Shown here one piece after another: positions 56,826-64,000 of a DNA stretch of 64,000 bases (the stretch's first letter is position 1; every line of letters begins with the position of its first letter). The notes under the pieces are model-generated. The model was given only the letters and a program-made list of their open reading frames with translations, had not been told where the DNA came from and did no database searches. The DNA comes from JAKACA01 sp050008715 (GTDB lineage: Bacteria; Actinomycetota; Acidimicrobiia; Acidimicrobiales; Bog-793): the NCBI GenBank assembly GCA_050008715.1, contig JBEKMC010000005.1, forward strand, positions 1-64,000. The letters are read 5' to 3'. A program made the position numbers and the translations under genes.

Positions 56826-57734
56826 TTAGGAAGTCTCCGAGAGTGCCTTGGCGATGATCGTGGTCTCTTCGTCGAGCGACGACGGCTCGTGCAGTCGATC
56901 GACGTCCACTTGGTCGATGAGCGAGAAATTGGCACGAATGGCTTCGGGAGTGTTCTCGGCGAGCACGACGCCGTGCGTCTCCGCCACGAGGATCCTGGCG
57001 ATCCGGCCGCCGGCCACGGAGTAGACGTGACCACTGACGGCGCATTCCTCGTGAGCGAGGTAGGCGACGAGAGGGCTCACGGACTCGGGCGAGACCTTGG
57101 CAGCCAGGTCACCCAAGATGTCCTCGGTCATTCGGGTGGAGGCGATCGGAGCGATGGCGTTGACGTTGATCCCGTGGCCGGCACCCTCGAGGGCGAGGAC
57201 GCGGGTTAACCCGGCCAGGCCGGACTTGGCCGCGCCATAGTTGGCCTGACCGAAGTTGCCGAACAGGCCGGAGGCGGAGGTGGTGTTGACGATGCGGCCA
57301 TACCCTTGCCGGCGCATCAGGCAGAAGGCCGGCTGACTGACGTAGAAGGCTCCCTTGAGGTGGACGTCGATCACCGTGTCGATCATCGTGTCGTCCATCT
57401 TGTGGAAGGCCTTGTCCCGCAGGATGCCTGCGTTGTTGATCACGATGTCGACTCGCCCGAAAGCGTCCAGCGCGGCCTGCACGATGGCATGCCCACCTGT
57501 TGCGGTAGCCACGCTGTCGTGGTTCGGCGCCGCTGTTCCACCAAATGCGGCGATCTCGTCGACGACTCGATCTGCAGCCGACATCGAAGAACCGCTACCG
57601 TCGAGTGCGCCGCCCAGGTCGTTCACCAAGATGCGGGCTCCACGACGAGCGAGCTCGAGCGCGTGGGAACGCCCGAGACCGCCGCCGGCTCCGGTGATGA
57701 TGGCTACACGTCCGTCAAAGCGCAGATCGGTCAT
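56826..57734 (-). CDS. SDR-family (R)-3-hydroxyacyl-CoA dehydrogenase-like protein
   Basis: 302-aa short-chain dehydrogenase of the group related to the dehydrogenase unit of MFE-2. The Rossmann motif TGAGGGLGRSHALELA is followed by LVNDLGGALDG, INNAGILRDKAFHKM and YGAAKSGLAGLTR (catalytic Tyr and Lys), with the Ser in TTSASGLFGNFGQAN. The last 80 residues extend beyond the core (VYSVAGGRIARILVAETHGV). The start at ATG 57734 has AAGG 8 bp away; ATG 57740 adds two residues. It would act on 3-hydroxyacyl-CoA in fatty-acid or PHA turnover. It converges with the KAS-like gene. Confidence 0.87.
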   Translation of the reverse strand: MTDLRFDGRVAIITGAGGGLGRSHALELARRGARILVNDLGGALDGSGSSMSAADRVVDEIAAFGGTAAPNHDSVATATGGHAIVQAALDAFGRVDIVINNAGILRDKAFHKMDDTMIDTVIDVHLKGAFYVSQPAFCLMRRQGYGRIVNTTSASGLFGNFGQANYGAAKSGLAGLTRVLALEGAGHGINVNAIAPIASTRMTEDILGDLAAKVSPESVSPLVAYLAHEECAVSGHVYSVAGGRIARILVAETHGVVLAENTPEAIRANFSLIDQVDVDRLHEPSSLDEETTIIAKALSETS

Positions 57735-57863
57735 GGTCATGTCCTTCGTCGTCGAGGTTGGCGGCTCCGGCGGGCTGCAGGCCGAACCGACATAGTTGTT
57801 GGCGTGTGCCCGCGCGCACAAACTCGGTCGGCAGTGCACCCGACCGACGAGCTCCGGAGAACG

Positions 57864-58688
57864 TCATGGCCGCTGGCCGATCATGTCTTCTGTCGGCAGC
57901 GCATCCTGGCCGACAGCCGCGTGACTCCAGCGCTCAGCCGCGTGCTTGCCGGACACGACGGCTACCGGTCCGAGGAAGTCCTCGACGGCACGCGCCAACA
58001 GCCTCGCCGGTTCGGGACGCTGTAGGTTGTGGCCCCCGGCCAGCATGACGAACGAGGCGTTGGGGATCCTTCGTGCCAAGAGGCGGCTGTTGGCGGGAGG
58101 AACGAGGCGGTCGTGGGCCCCGCACACGACGAGTGTGCGGGCTGTGATGGCCCCCAGGAACGGGATGCTCGACCAGCTCGCGAACGCCAACGACTGCGAC
58201 AACAGGCTCCAGGCATCGGGGCGCCGCCAGGCGTTGCCGTCATCGGGCATCTCGAGATCACGCAGCAGGACGCCCCTGCTGCCGGGCGTGGCCCCTATCC
58301 CGCACGAGGTGGCGACGAGGACCAACCGGCGCAGCCTGTTCGGGGCGTCGCAAGCGAGCTGCTGAGCAACGGCACCCCCGTGGGAGAACCCGAGAACGTC
58401 TGCGTCATCAAAGCCAGCGGCGTCGAGCACCGCCACCGCCAGCTCAGCCAGCCCGGCTATCGATACGGGAAGAACCGGCGTGGCGCTGGCACCGACGCCC
58501 GGTGCGTCGAAGCTGACGACGGTTCGCCCGGTCAGCTGCCGAGAGAACGGCTCCCAGCTCTCGAGCGGACGAGACATCCCGTTGATCAGCAGCAGCGGAT
58601 CGCCTTCGCCCCGGATCCGCACGGCGATCTGAAGCCCATGAACGCTCAACAGCATCGAGTCGACGTCGCTCGATCGAGACCGGCTCAT
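57864..58688 (-). CDS. phaZ: Alpha/beta hydrolase, PHA depolymerase-like (PhaZ)
   Basis: 274-aa hydrolase resembling intracellular medium-chain PHA depolymerases. LLLINGMSRPLESWEPFSRQ and VVSFDAPGVGASATPVLPVS follow that family, the nucleophile elbow is GFSHGGAVAQQ, the acid is in GAHDRLVP and the His in AGGHNLQ. It should release 3-hydroxyacids from stored polymer. ATG 58688 overlaps the phaC stop codon (ATGA), so synthase and depolymerase are made together, as in Pseudomonas PHA loci. Other esterase roles remain possible. Confidence 0.82.
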   Translation of the reverse strand: MSRSRSSDVDSMLLSVHGLQIAVRIRGEGDPLLLINGMSRPLESWEPFSRQLTGRTVVSFDAPGVGASATPVLPVSIAGLAELAVAVLDAAGFDDADVLGFSHGGAVAQQLACDAPNRLRRLVLVATSCGIGATPGSRGVLLRDLEMPDDGNAWRRPDAWSLLSQSLAFASWSSIPFLGAITARTLVVCGAHDRLVPPANSRLLARRIPNASFVMLAGGHNLQRPEPARLLARAVEDFLGPVAVVSGKHAAERWSHAAVGQDALPTEDMIGQRP

Positions 58689-60406
58689 GACTGGGCGCGT
58701 ACGTAGCTCCCGGGCGCCGGCTCGATGGGCGGATGCTCCTTGCTGCCGAGCTCTCGCGGAGCCGCCACCTTGGGCCCACCCTGCCTGCCGATCCACTCGG
58801 TCCAGTCCTCCCACCACGTGCCATCTCGCAGCTGGGCCGATGCCTTCCACTCCTGCGGATCGGCCGGGTGGGCGTCGTTCGTCCAGTGCTTCGCTTTCGG
58901 GCTGGGTGGGTTGACGATTCCGGCGATGTGGCCGGACGTGCTGAGCACGAACCTGTTGTGACCGCCGAGCAGCTGCGTGGTCTTATAGCCAGAGACCCAA
59001 GGGACGATGTGGTCGTCGACCGCCGACAGGACGTAGGTGTCGACCTCGACCTTGCCGGGGTCGAGCTTCAGACCGCCGACTACGAACTCTCCCCGGGCGA
59101 ACTCATTGTGGAGGTAACACGACCGCAGGTACTCCGAGTGCATCTTGGCCGGCATCCGTGTGCTGTCCTTGTTCCACACGAGCAGGTCGAAAGCCGGCGG
59201 CTTCTTGCCGAGCAGCCAGTTGTTCTCGACGTACTGGAACACCAGGTCGTTGGCACGTAGCGCGTCGAAGGTGTGTGCCATCTTGTCGGAATCGAGAAAG
59301 CCTTGCTTGGCCATCTGCTTCTCGAGACCGGCGATGGTGGCCTCATCAGTGAAGACGCCGAGTTTGCCGGGAACGGTGAAGTCGGTGTGCGTGTTCAGGA
59401 ACGTGGCTGACTTGATCGAGCGATCGCCGATCGCTGCTTCGTAGGCCAGGCCGATCGCGGTGAGCGTCCCACCGAGACAGACGGACAGAGTGTTGACCTC
59501 CGGTGCGCCGGTGATCTCGCGGACGACCCGGACGGCGTCCAAGGGCCCCTGCCGCAGGTAGTCCTCGAAACCCAGGTCACGCATCGTCGCATCCGGATTG
59601 CGGTAGCTGATGGCGAAGCAGGTGTGACCGTGCTGGACTGCCCACTCGATCAGGCTCTTCCCGGGCGCAAGATCCATGATGTAGTACTTGTTGATCCACG
59701 GCGGGCAGAAGAGCAGCGGCACGGCGTGCACTCGCTTGACCTGCGGCTCGTACTGGATCAGCTCGATCAGGTCGCTCCGGTAGACGACGGCCCCGGGGGT
59801 AGCGGCCATGTTGACGCCGACCTCGAAACCGGAGGCGTCGACTTGCGACGGCCAACCGCCGTTGTGACGAAGGTCGTCCAACATGTTCTTCGCACCCCGG
59901 ACCACGCTCTTGCCACCGGTGTCGAAGGCCTGCCGGATCGCAGCCGGGTTGCCGGGCAGGGTGTTGGAGGGCGCCAAGGCATCGAGGATGAACTTCGCCG
60001 CGAACCGTGCCTTGGTGTCCTGTTCGGGCTCCAGCCCGGCCGCGTCCAGCAGTTCGTTGACCAGCTGACAGCCCAGCAGGTATTGCTGTGCCATCAGGAA
60101 GTACAGGGGGTTGTGGGCGAAGGCGGGGTCGGCGAAGCGTTTGTCGCCAGGCGAGGGAGAGATGGGACCGGCCTGCTCGCCGCCCACAGCTCCAACCGCT
60201 GTTGCGCCGAGTGCTGCAGCCAGGCCGATCGTCAGCCGGGCGTTGGCGGCGAGAGCACCGGCCGGGTTTCTGATCAGCGCGGCACCGGCGGCGGCGAGTG
60301 ACCGCAAGAACGAGACCGGGTCGGCGGCCATCATCGGATCTTCCGACACGCCGAGCCGGTCGAGAATTGACGGCTCTTCTGACTCGGGACTCTGGGCTGG
60401 ATTCAT
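58685..60406 (-). CDS. phaC: Polyhydroxyalkanoate synthase
   Basis: 573-aa PHA synthase, class I-like in size. It polymerises (R)-3-hydroxyacyl-CoA on granule surfaces. Conserved blocks are FAAKFILDALAPSNTLPGNP, LLFCPPWINKYYIMDLAPGK, the lipase-like box with nucleophile Cys310 (LSVCLGGTL), SAVDDHIVPW (catalytic Asp) and STSGHIAGIVNPP (catalytic His). The residue two before the nucleophile is Ser, where most synthases have Gly (G-x-C-x-G). ATG 60406 has AAGGAC before it. It is second after the phasin and XRE genes and coupled to the depolymerase. Confidence 0.95.
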   Translation of the reverse strand: MNPAQSPESEEPSILDRLGVSEDPMMAADPVSFLRSLAAAGAALIRNPAGALAANARLTIGLAAALGATAVGAVGGEQAGPISPSPGDKRFADPAFAHNPLYFLMAQQYLLGCQLVNELLDAAGLEPEQDTKARFAAKFILDALAPSNTLPGNPAAIRQAFDTGGKSVVRGAKNMLDDLRHNGGWPSQVDASGFEVGVNMAATPGAVVYRSDLIELIQYEPQVKRVHAVPLLFCPPWINKYYIMDLAPGKSLIEWAVQHGHTCFAISYRNPDATMRDLGFEDYLRQGPLDAVRVVREITGAPEVNTLSVCLGGTLTAIGLAYEAAIGDRSIKSATFLNTHTDFTVPGKLGVFTDEATIAGLEKQMAKQGFLDSDKMAHTFDALRANDLVFQYVENNWLLGKKPPAFDLLVWNKDSTRMPAKMHSEYLRSCYLHNEFARGEFVVGGLKLDPGKVEVDTYVLSAVDDHIVPWVSGYKTTQLLGGHNRFVLSTSGHIAGIVNPPSPKAKHWTNDAHPADPQEWKASAQLRDGTWWEDWTEWIGRQGGPKVAAPRELGSKEHPPIEPAPGSYVRAQS

Positions 60407-60465
60407 GGTGTCCTTCCTCGGCGGTCTGTGAGCGAGGCAAGTCAATGCCCCACCAGCGGGTGGGT

Positions 60466-60828
60466 TCAGGATTCTTGGTTGGCCTCGACATAGCTCCGGT
60501 AGACAGCGAGCAGCGCACGCCCTTGGGCCTCGGTGAGGCGTCGGTCGGCACGAATCGCCCGCTCGGTCGCCTCCTCATCCGGATTCTCGGCGTCACTGAT
60601 CAGTCCGGCTTGCTGCAACAATGTCTCTGCGGACACGTTCAACGCGTCGGCGATCGACTTGAGCACTCGGACGGACGGCTCGTGCAGCCCGCGTTCGAGT
60701 TGGCTCAAATAGGGGTTGGAGACTTCCGTCAGCGCCGACAGCTGGCGCAGCGACAGATTGGCCATCTGCCGCTGCACCCGAATGAACTCTCCCAGCATGC
60801 GCCGGGGATCGTTCTCTTTAGCTGTCAT
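60466..60828 (-). CDS. XRE-family regulator of the PHA locus
   Basis: 120-aa DNA-binding protein. The helix-turn-helix LSLRQLSALTEVSNPYLSQL followed by ERGLHEPSVRVLKSIADALN is clear. The C-terminal 40 residues (EEATERAIRADRRLTEAQGR) are charged helices. An XRE gene next to a phasin/HbhA-like gene is known from mycobacteria and relatives. It lies 40 bp after the phasin gene and 59 bp before phaC in the same direction. It may sense polymer or phasin and control the phasin promoter. Confidence 0.88.
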   Translation of the reverse strand: MTAKENDPRRMLGEFIRVQRQMANLSLRQLSALTEVSNPYLSQLERGLHEPSVRVLKSIADALNVSAETLLQQAGLISDAENPDEEATERAIRADRRLTEAQGRALLAVYRSYVEANQES

Positions 60829-60868
60829 GAGCGCTTACGCCTGACTTGTGGCCGAACCCGGGCGTAGC

Positions 60869-61177
60869 TCAGGCCGACTTCGCGGCTACCAGTACCTTCG
60901 CGAGCTGCAAGGCGTAGTCGCGCTGCGAGTTCAGCAGGTCGGCGGCGACGTCGAACGTGAACTTGGTTGCGGCTTCCATGCCGGGAATGGCGGAGATGCC
61001 GGGAATGGCGGGCAGATCGGGGACGGGAAGAACCGAAACGGCCTTGACCCAGGTCTGAATGGCGTCGACCGACATCTTCTGACCCTGCTGGACGGTGGAC
61101 ACCAACTGCTCGCGGATCTTCTCGGCGAAATCGGGCATCTCGGTCGTGGGTGTGGTCTTCGTGGTCGCTGTAACCAT
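60869..61177 (-). CDS. Phasin-like protein
   Basis: 102-aa helical protein that should coat PHA granules. DFAEKIREQLVSTVQQGQKM and FTFDVAADLLNSQRDYALQL are amphipathic helices in the phasin/HbhA pattern, joined by a Pro/Val-rich linker (LPVPDLPAIPGISAIPGM). AAAKSA-type basic ending (VAAKSA). AGGAG lies before ATG 61177. Preceded by a strong promoter, fitting an abundant structural protein. First in the unit phasin, XRE, phaC, phaZ. Confidence 0.83.
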   Translation of the reverse strand: MVTATTKTTPTTEMPDFAEKIREQLVSTVQQGQKMSVDAIQTWVKAVSVLPVPDLPAIPGISAIPGMEAATKFTFDVAADLLNSQRDYALQLAKVLVAAKSA

Positions 61178-61229
61178 GGTGACTCCTTAGAGGTCTTCGA
61201 AAGTGCTCGGGGTTCCCGGCACAGTGCAC

Positions 61230-61259
61230 AGCATACACACCAGGTGCTTGATATGTCAA
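61230..61259 (-). promoter_or_regulatory. Strong candidate promoter of the phasin-phaC unit with palindrome
   Basis: On the minus strand: TTGACA (61259-61254), 18-bp spacer, TATGCT (61235-61230). The -35 lies in the perfect inverted repeat CTTGA-N4-TCAAG (61247-61260), a probable operator. GTGCAC with flanking CA repeats (61221-61231) lies at the expected start of transcription, about 45 bp before the phasin ATG. Confidence 0.6.
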
Positions 61260-61329
61260 GCGACGGGTGGAGAAGAGCAAACCGGTCGGCGGTGAATCGA
61301 TTCCTGCGACACTCGGCTGAACGACGGTG

Positions 61330-61917
61330 CTAGACGATGATCCCGGTCAGCACCAGATCGACGATGTACTCGAGGACTTCGTCATTCAAGGGCTCCTTCG
61401 TCAGCAGGAATCGTAGGTACAGCGGTCCGACCAACGTCTCTATCGTCAGGAAGCGGTCTACGCCAGAACGCAGCTCCCGGCGATGCTCAGCTCGATCGAG
61501 GATGGCAGATGCACGCGTGAAGCGCTCGTTCCAGTACTTGTCACGCCCCGCGTCGGAGTTCGGGAGATCGATTCTCAACGCCATGCGCACCATATTCTCC
61601 CCGAGCGGAGTGCCGAGGAACCCTGCGATGGCACGGAGCAAGGCGAGCAGGTCCTCGCGCAGGGATCCCGTGTCGGGAGTCGGGATCTCCAGCTGTGCAA
61701 CGCTGAGCAGCGCGTCGATCGCGAGGTCGGCCTTGGTCCCCCAGCGCCGGTAGATGGACGACTCGTGCACTTCGGCACGTTCGGCAACCTCTTTGATCGA
61801 GAGCGTGTCGAATCCGCTTTCGGAAAGGACGTCGATCGTGGCCCCGAGCACCGATGTCCGCACCCGGGCGCTCCTACCCCCGGTCCGGCGAACCCGTGGA
61901 GGATCGTCGTCGACCAT
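61330..61917 (-). CDS. TetR-family regulator
   Basis: 195 aa. The DNA-binding helices are TSVLGATIDVLSESGFDTLS followed by IKEVAERAEVHESSIYRRWG. The C-terminal ligand domain (LREDLLALLRAIAGFLGTPL) is typical and variable. ATG 61917 is used; the open frame upstream to 62025 lacks a ribosome site. It is just upstream of the phasin promoter and points the same way, so it may control the PHA genes or itself. Ligand unknown. Confidence 0.88.
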   Translation of the reverse strand: MVDDDPPRVRRTGGRSARVRTSVLGATIDVLSESGFDTLSIKEVAERAEVHESSIYRRWGTKADLAIDALLSVAQLEIPTPDTGSLREDLLALLRAIAGFLGTPLGENMVRMALRIDLPNSDAGRDKYWNERFTRASAILDRAEHRRELRSGVDRFLTIETLVGPLYLRFLLTKEPLNDEVLEYIVDLVLTGIIV

Positions 61918-62087
61918 ACCGGAAGTTATACCGAGACTCCCTCGTACGGGGTCGGCTGGGTATGCTAAGGCGAACCCACTCGCGTTAACAGGACGGTGAG
62001 GAAGGCCAGGCGGTCGCGACGTCACGGCGTCTCCTCGGATCTCAGGAGGACAACTTTGATGCTCCTATTCCCATCGACCTCGGCGCG

Positions 62088-62474
62088 ATGGCATGGGCTG
62101 TCTTCGTCTGCCAGATCTTTATGACCGTCGAGTGGAGACGGCAGTTTGCCTTCGTCGGGCTGATCGGTGGGCGCTGGACGCTGATGTTGCTGGCCGAGTT
62201 GGCAGCTGGCGGTCGTCGCTATCAGGATCTTCACGACGGCTTGGATGGCATCTCGCACAAGGTGCTCACCGATACGCTGCGGCGCGCTGAGCGCGACGGT
62301 CTCATCATGAGGCATCTCGACTCCGGACGGACGGACACTGCAAACGTCTATGAGCTCACCGATCTCGGCCGATCGCTCGAAGAACCTCTCGCCGCGCTCG
62401 GGCGGTGGGTTGAGGTCAACTGGAACCAGGTCGAAGCAGCTCAGAGCAGTTGGGCCGACCGAGCTCAGAGCTGA
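62088..62474 (+). CDS. HxlR-family regulator
   Basis: 128 aa winged-helix regulator. GGRWTLMLLAELAAGGRRYQ, GISHKVLTDTLRRAERDGLI and VYELTDLGRSLEEPLAALGR are the family signature. The usual Cys near the N-terminus (redox or aldehyde sensor) is present only if the start is ATG 62088 (VFVCQIF); starting at ATG 62121 (MTVEWRRQ) would lose it. No clear ribosome site separates the two. It diverges from the TetR gene across 170 bp. Confidence 0.87.
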   Translation: MAWAVFVCQIFMTVEWRRQFAFVGLIGGRWTLMLLAELAAGGRRYQDLHDGLDGISHKVLTDTLRRAERDGLIMRHLDSGRTDTANVYELTDLGRSLEEPLAALGRWVEVNWNQVEAAQSSWADRAQS

Positions 62475-62505
62475 TCGAAGGCCGGCTGACGCTGGAACTG
62501 CTGAC

Positions 62506-62523
62506 AGGCACTTCCAGGTGCCT
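62506..62523 (+). terminator. Hairpin after the HxlR gene, possible terminator
   Basis: AGGCAC-TTCCAG-GTGCCT, a perfect 6-bp stem, followed by CAGCTTTCG with only a short T-run. Lies 31 bp after the HxlR stop. A second small hairpin, ACGGG-TAGT-CCCGT, is at 62576-62589. Either may end the HxlR transcript. Confidence 0.35.
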
Positions 62524-62630
62524 CAGCTTTCGTTGAAGTGCGATTTGACCTGGTGTTAAAGTTCGCTCTGACACGACGGGTAGTCCCGTAGCTGTGTTGG
62601 ATTCTGCCTGAACCACCTGGCAGCCTCCGG

Positions 62631-62657
62631 GAGCGTTGCTCCGGACCTCGGTAGCGC
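62631..62657 (+). repeat. Intergenic repeat, copy 3
   Basis: 27 bp identical to 51299-51325. It lies in the interval 62475-62760 (286 bp), which has no gene, between the HxlR gene and the truncated hydrolase/exporter pair. Confidence 0.8.
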
Positions 62658-62760
62658 TGGCTTGGCAGATCGATCCACGAGACGCCTGGTTCGCACAGGA
62701 CGACCGCCCCACGGTCTATCGCCCGCACGGGCTCGGCGCCTCCTCAGCTACGGGAACGCC

Positions 62761-63030
62761 ATGACATCGACCGTCTCGATCACACGAGCATCGTCCGCTT
62801 GGGCGATCTTCAACGACCAGTCCTTCTCCTTCGAAACGCTCCGTGCCCTTGGCTACGCCCCATACGGTGGCGCCGACATCGGCGAAGTCACGAGCACGGC
62901 GAGCCGGATTCCCGACGGTGACAAGACCGCCTGGTACTCCGAGTGGCGGGCGCGCAACGCCAGGTGTGGCATCGCGGTTCAGGTCATGAGCGAAGGTACT
63001 TGGAAACCAACGGCAGGAACGATGCCATGA
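62761..63030 (+). pseudogene. N-terminal fragment of an FrsA-like alpha/beta hydrolase
   Basis: 89 aa. The first 60 residues (FNDQSFSFETLRALGYAPYG, then GADIGEVTSTASRIPDGDKT AWYSEW) match the start of FrsA/dipeptidyl-aminopeptidase-like hydrolases, which are normally 350-420 aa. After ARNARC the frame continues with unrelated residues and stops; the whole catalytic domain is missing. Its stop overlaps the exporter start (ATGA). It is therefore truncated, and no catalytic part is found downstream. Confidence 0.6.
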
Positions 63031-64000
63031 CGGCGATTCTCGACAACCCGCCCGCACCCGTTGCTGCGTCCGCCGAGCGAAAGTGGTGGGCGCTCGGTGC
63101 CCTCGCGCTGGCCGGGTTGGCGGTCGGTGTGGATGGCACCGTCCTGAGCGTGGCCCTGCCCACGCTCTCCAGGGCGTTGCATGCGTCGGAGTCCGATCTC
63201 CAGTGGTTCTCGTCGGGCTATTTCCTCGTGCTGGCCGCGGCGATGCTGCCTGCCGGCCTTCTCGGCGACCGTTTCGGTCGCAAGAAGGTCCTCCTCATCT
63301 CCCTGGCGCTCTTCGGGGCCGGATCCGCTGGATGTGCCTATTCGACGTCGGTGGGGGAGTTCATGGCTGCCCGGGTGCTCGTTGGGCTAGGCGGCGCCGG
63401 GCTCATCGTCATGGCCTTTTCAGTTCTCACGGTGCTGTTCAGCAAGGGGGAGCGGCCGATGGCCGTGGGGGTCCTGTCGGGGGCGAGCTTCGTGGCCTTC
63501 CCGATCGGCCCCATCCTCGGTGGGTGGCTGCTGACGAACTACTGGTGGGGCTGGGTGTTCGTGATCAATATTCCGGTCGTCCTCGTGGGCTTGGTTGCTG
63601 TCGTCGCCGCGGTGCCGGAATCCCGCGCCTCGAAACACCCGGGCTTGGACCTCGTCGGAGTGCTGTCCTCGGCCGCCGGGCTGGTCATCTTGACCTATGG
63701 CCTCATCAAAGCGGGCCAGGAGGGCTGGGGCAATGTCCACGCGCTCGCCATGATGATCTGTGGAGTTGCGTTGTTGGTGGGTTTCTTCGCCTGGGAGCGC
63801 CGGCTGACCCACCGGCCCGGCGGTCAGCCACTGATCGATTTGACGCTCTTCTCCTCGGCTTCATTCACCTGGGGGGTCATCCTCGCCGTGCTCCCGCTCC
63901 TCGCCATGCTCGGGATCCTGTTCACCATGCCGCAGTACTTCCAGGGCGTGCTCGGCACCAACGCCATGGGCTCGGGCGTGAGACTGCTGCCCCTCGTCGC
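63027..64000 (+). CDS. DHA2-family MFS drug exporter, copy 2 (runs off right edge)
   Basis: First 324 residues. Helix 1 motif GVDGTVLSVALPTL, loop motif A GLLGDRFGRKKVLL, and helix 5 motif GASFVAFPIGPILGGWL. The N-tail (DNPPAPVAASAERKWWALGA) is cytoplasmic. ATG 63027 overlaps the stop of the hydrolase remnant (ATGA). Related to the exporter at 51.5 kb in fold and motifs but clearly divergent. The C-terminal helices lie beyond the window. Confidence 0.92.
   Translation, partial: MTAILDNPPAPVAASAERKWWALGALALAGLAVGVDGTVLSVALPTLSRALHASESDLQWFSSGYFLVLAAAMLPAGLLGDRFGRKKVLLISLALFGAGSAGCAYSTSVGEFMAARVLVGLGGAGLIVMAFSVLTVLFSKGERPMAVGVLSGASFVAFPIGPILGGWLLTNYWWGWVFVINIPVVLVGLVAVVAAVPESRASKHPGLDLVGVLSSAAGLVILTYGLIKAGQEGWGNVHALAMMICGVALLVGFFAWERRLTHRPGGQPLIDLTLFSSASFTWGVILAVLPLLAMLGILFTMPQYFQGVLGTNAMGSGVRLLPLV

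Overview
The window is GC-rich DNA with short intergenic gaps and many ATGA/GTGA start-stop overlaps. It comes from an actinobacterium. The markers are GAF-ANTAR regulators, F420/luciferase-like and PPOX-like oxidoreductases, WYL regulators next to DinB-fold proteins, an HbhA-like phasin and a caa3-type oxidase with two CtaG proteins. Gene content suggests Acidimicrobiia rather than Mycobacteriales, but no rRNA or other phylogenetic marker is present, so that placement is an inference. No tRNA, rRNA, CRISPR array or replication origin was seen.

Layout. 1-8.8 kb: housekeeping and catabolism (partial purF, a PHP phosphoesterase coupled to a GH3 glucosidase, the tdh-kbl threonine pair, a D-aminoacylase-like amidohydrolase). 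8.9-12.4 kb: a Znu-type metal ABC transporter with a candidate Zur operator over its start. 12.5-23.5 kb: a respiratory block holding two SCO-type copper chaperones (one fused to a large membrane domain), a cupredoxin, oxidase subunits II, I and III, a 38-aa membrane peptide and two CtaG proteins. 23.8-32 kb: secreted and cell-surface proteins (lytic transglycosylase with a poly-Thr tail, sulfotransferase, beta-propeller proteins, a 14-repeat Cys-paired secreted protein). 32-43.8 kb: regulators (LuxR/LAL, two WYL proteins, an orphan TPR protein) and small-molecule enzymes. 43.8-45.2 kb: an IS1595-family element with perfect 8-bp target duplication, inserted exactly between the last sense codon and the stop codon of a WYL regulator gene. 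45.2-53.5 kb: a polytopic membrane protein, F420-type enzymes, YceH, two GAF-ANTAR regulators, one coupled to a 25-aa membrane peptide, a DHA2 exporter and a PRC-barrel protein. 54-62 kb: a polyhydroxyalkanoate (PHA) locus. 62-64 kb: HxlR regulator, a truncated FrsA-like hydrolase and a second DHA2 exporter running off the edge.

How the parts fit. The copper and oxidase block contains most of what is needed to build the metal centres of one terminal oxidase: copper chaperones, CtaG assembly factors and the CuA/CuB subunits. A promoter with a palindrome over its -35 box precedes the structural genes. The PHA locus has reductase (PhaB), synthase (PhaC) coupled to a depolymerase-like hydrolase (PhaZ), phasin, an XRE regulator, a TetR regulator and a second SDR. 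It also has an unexpected 649-aa protein with a complete KAS III active site behind about 280 unrecognised residues. This protein is the best candidate for undescribed biochemistry.

Other observations worth following are a repeat of 25-27 bp present three times (two copies exact over 27 bp) in intergenic DNA near regulators and exporters, a WYL/DinB-fold module present twice with one copy decayed, and the 25-aa peptide/ANTAR pair.
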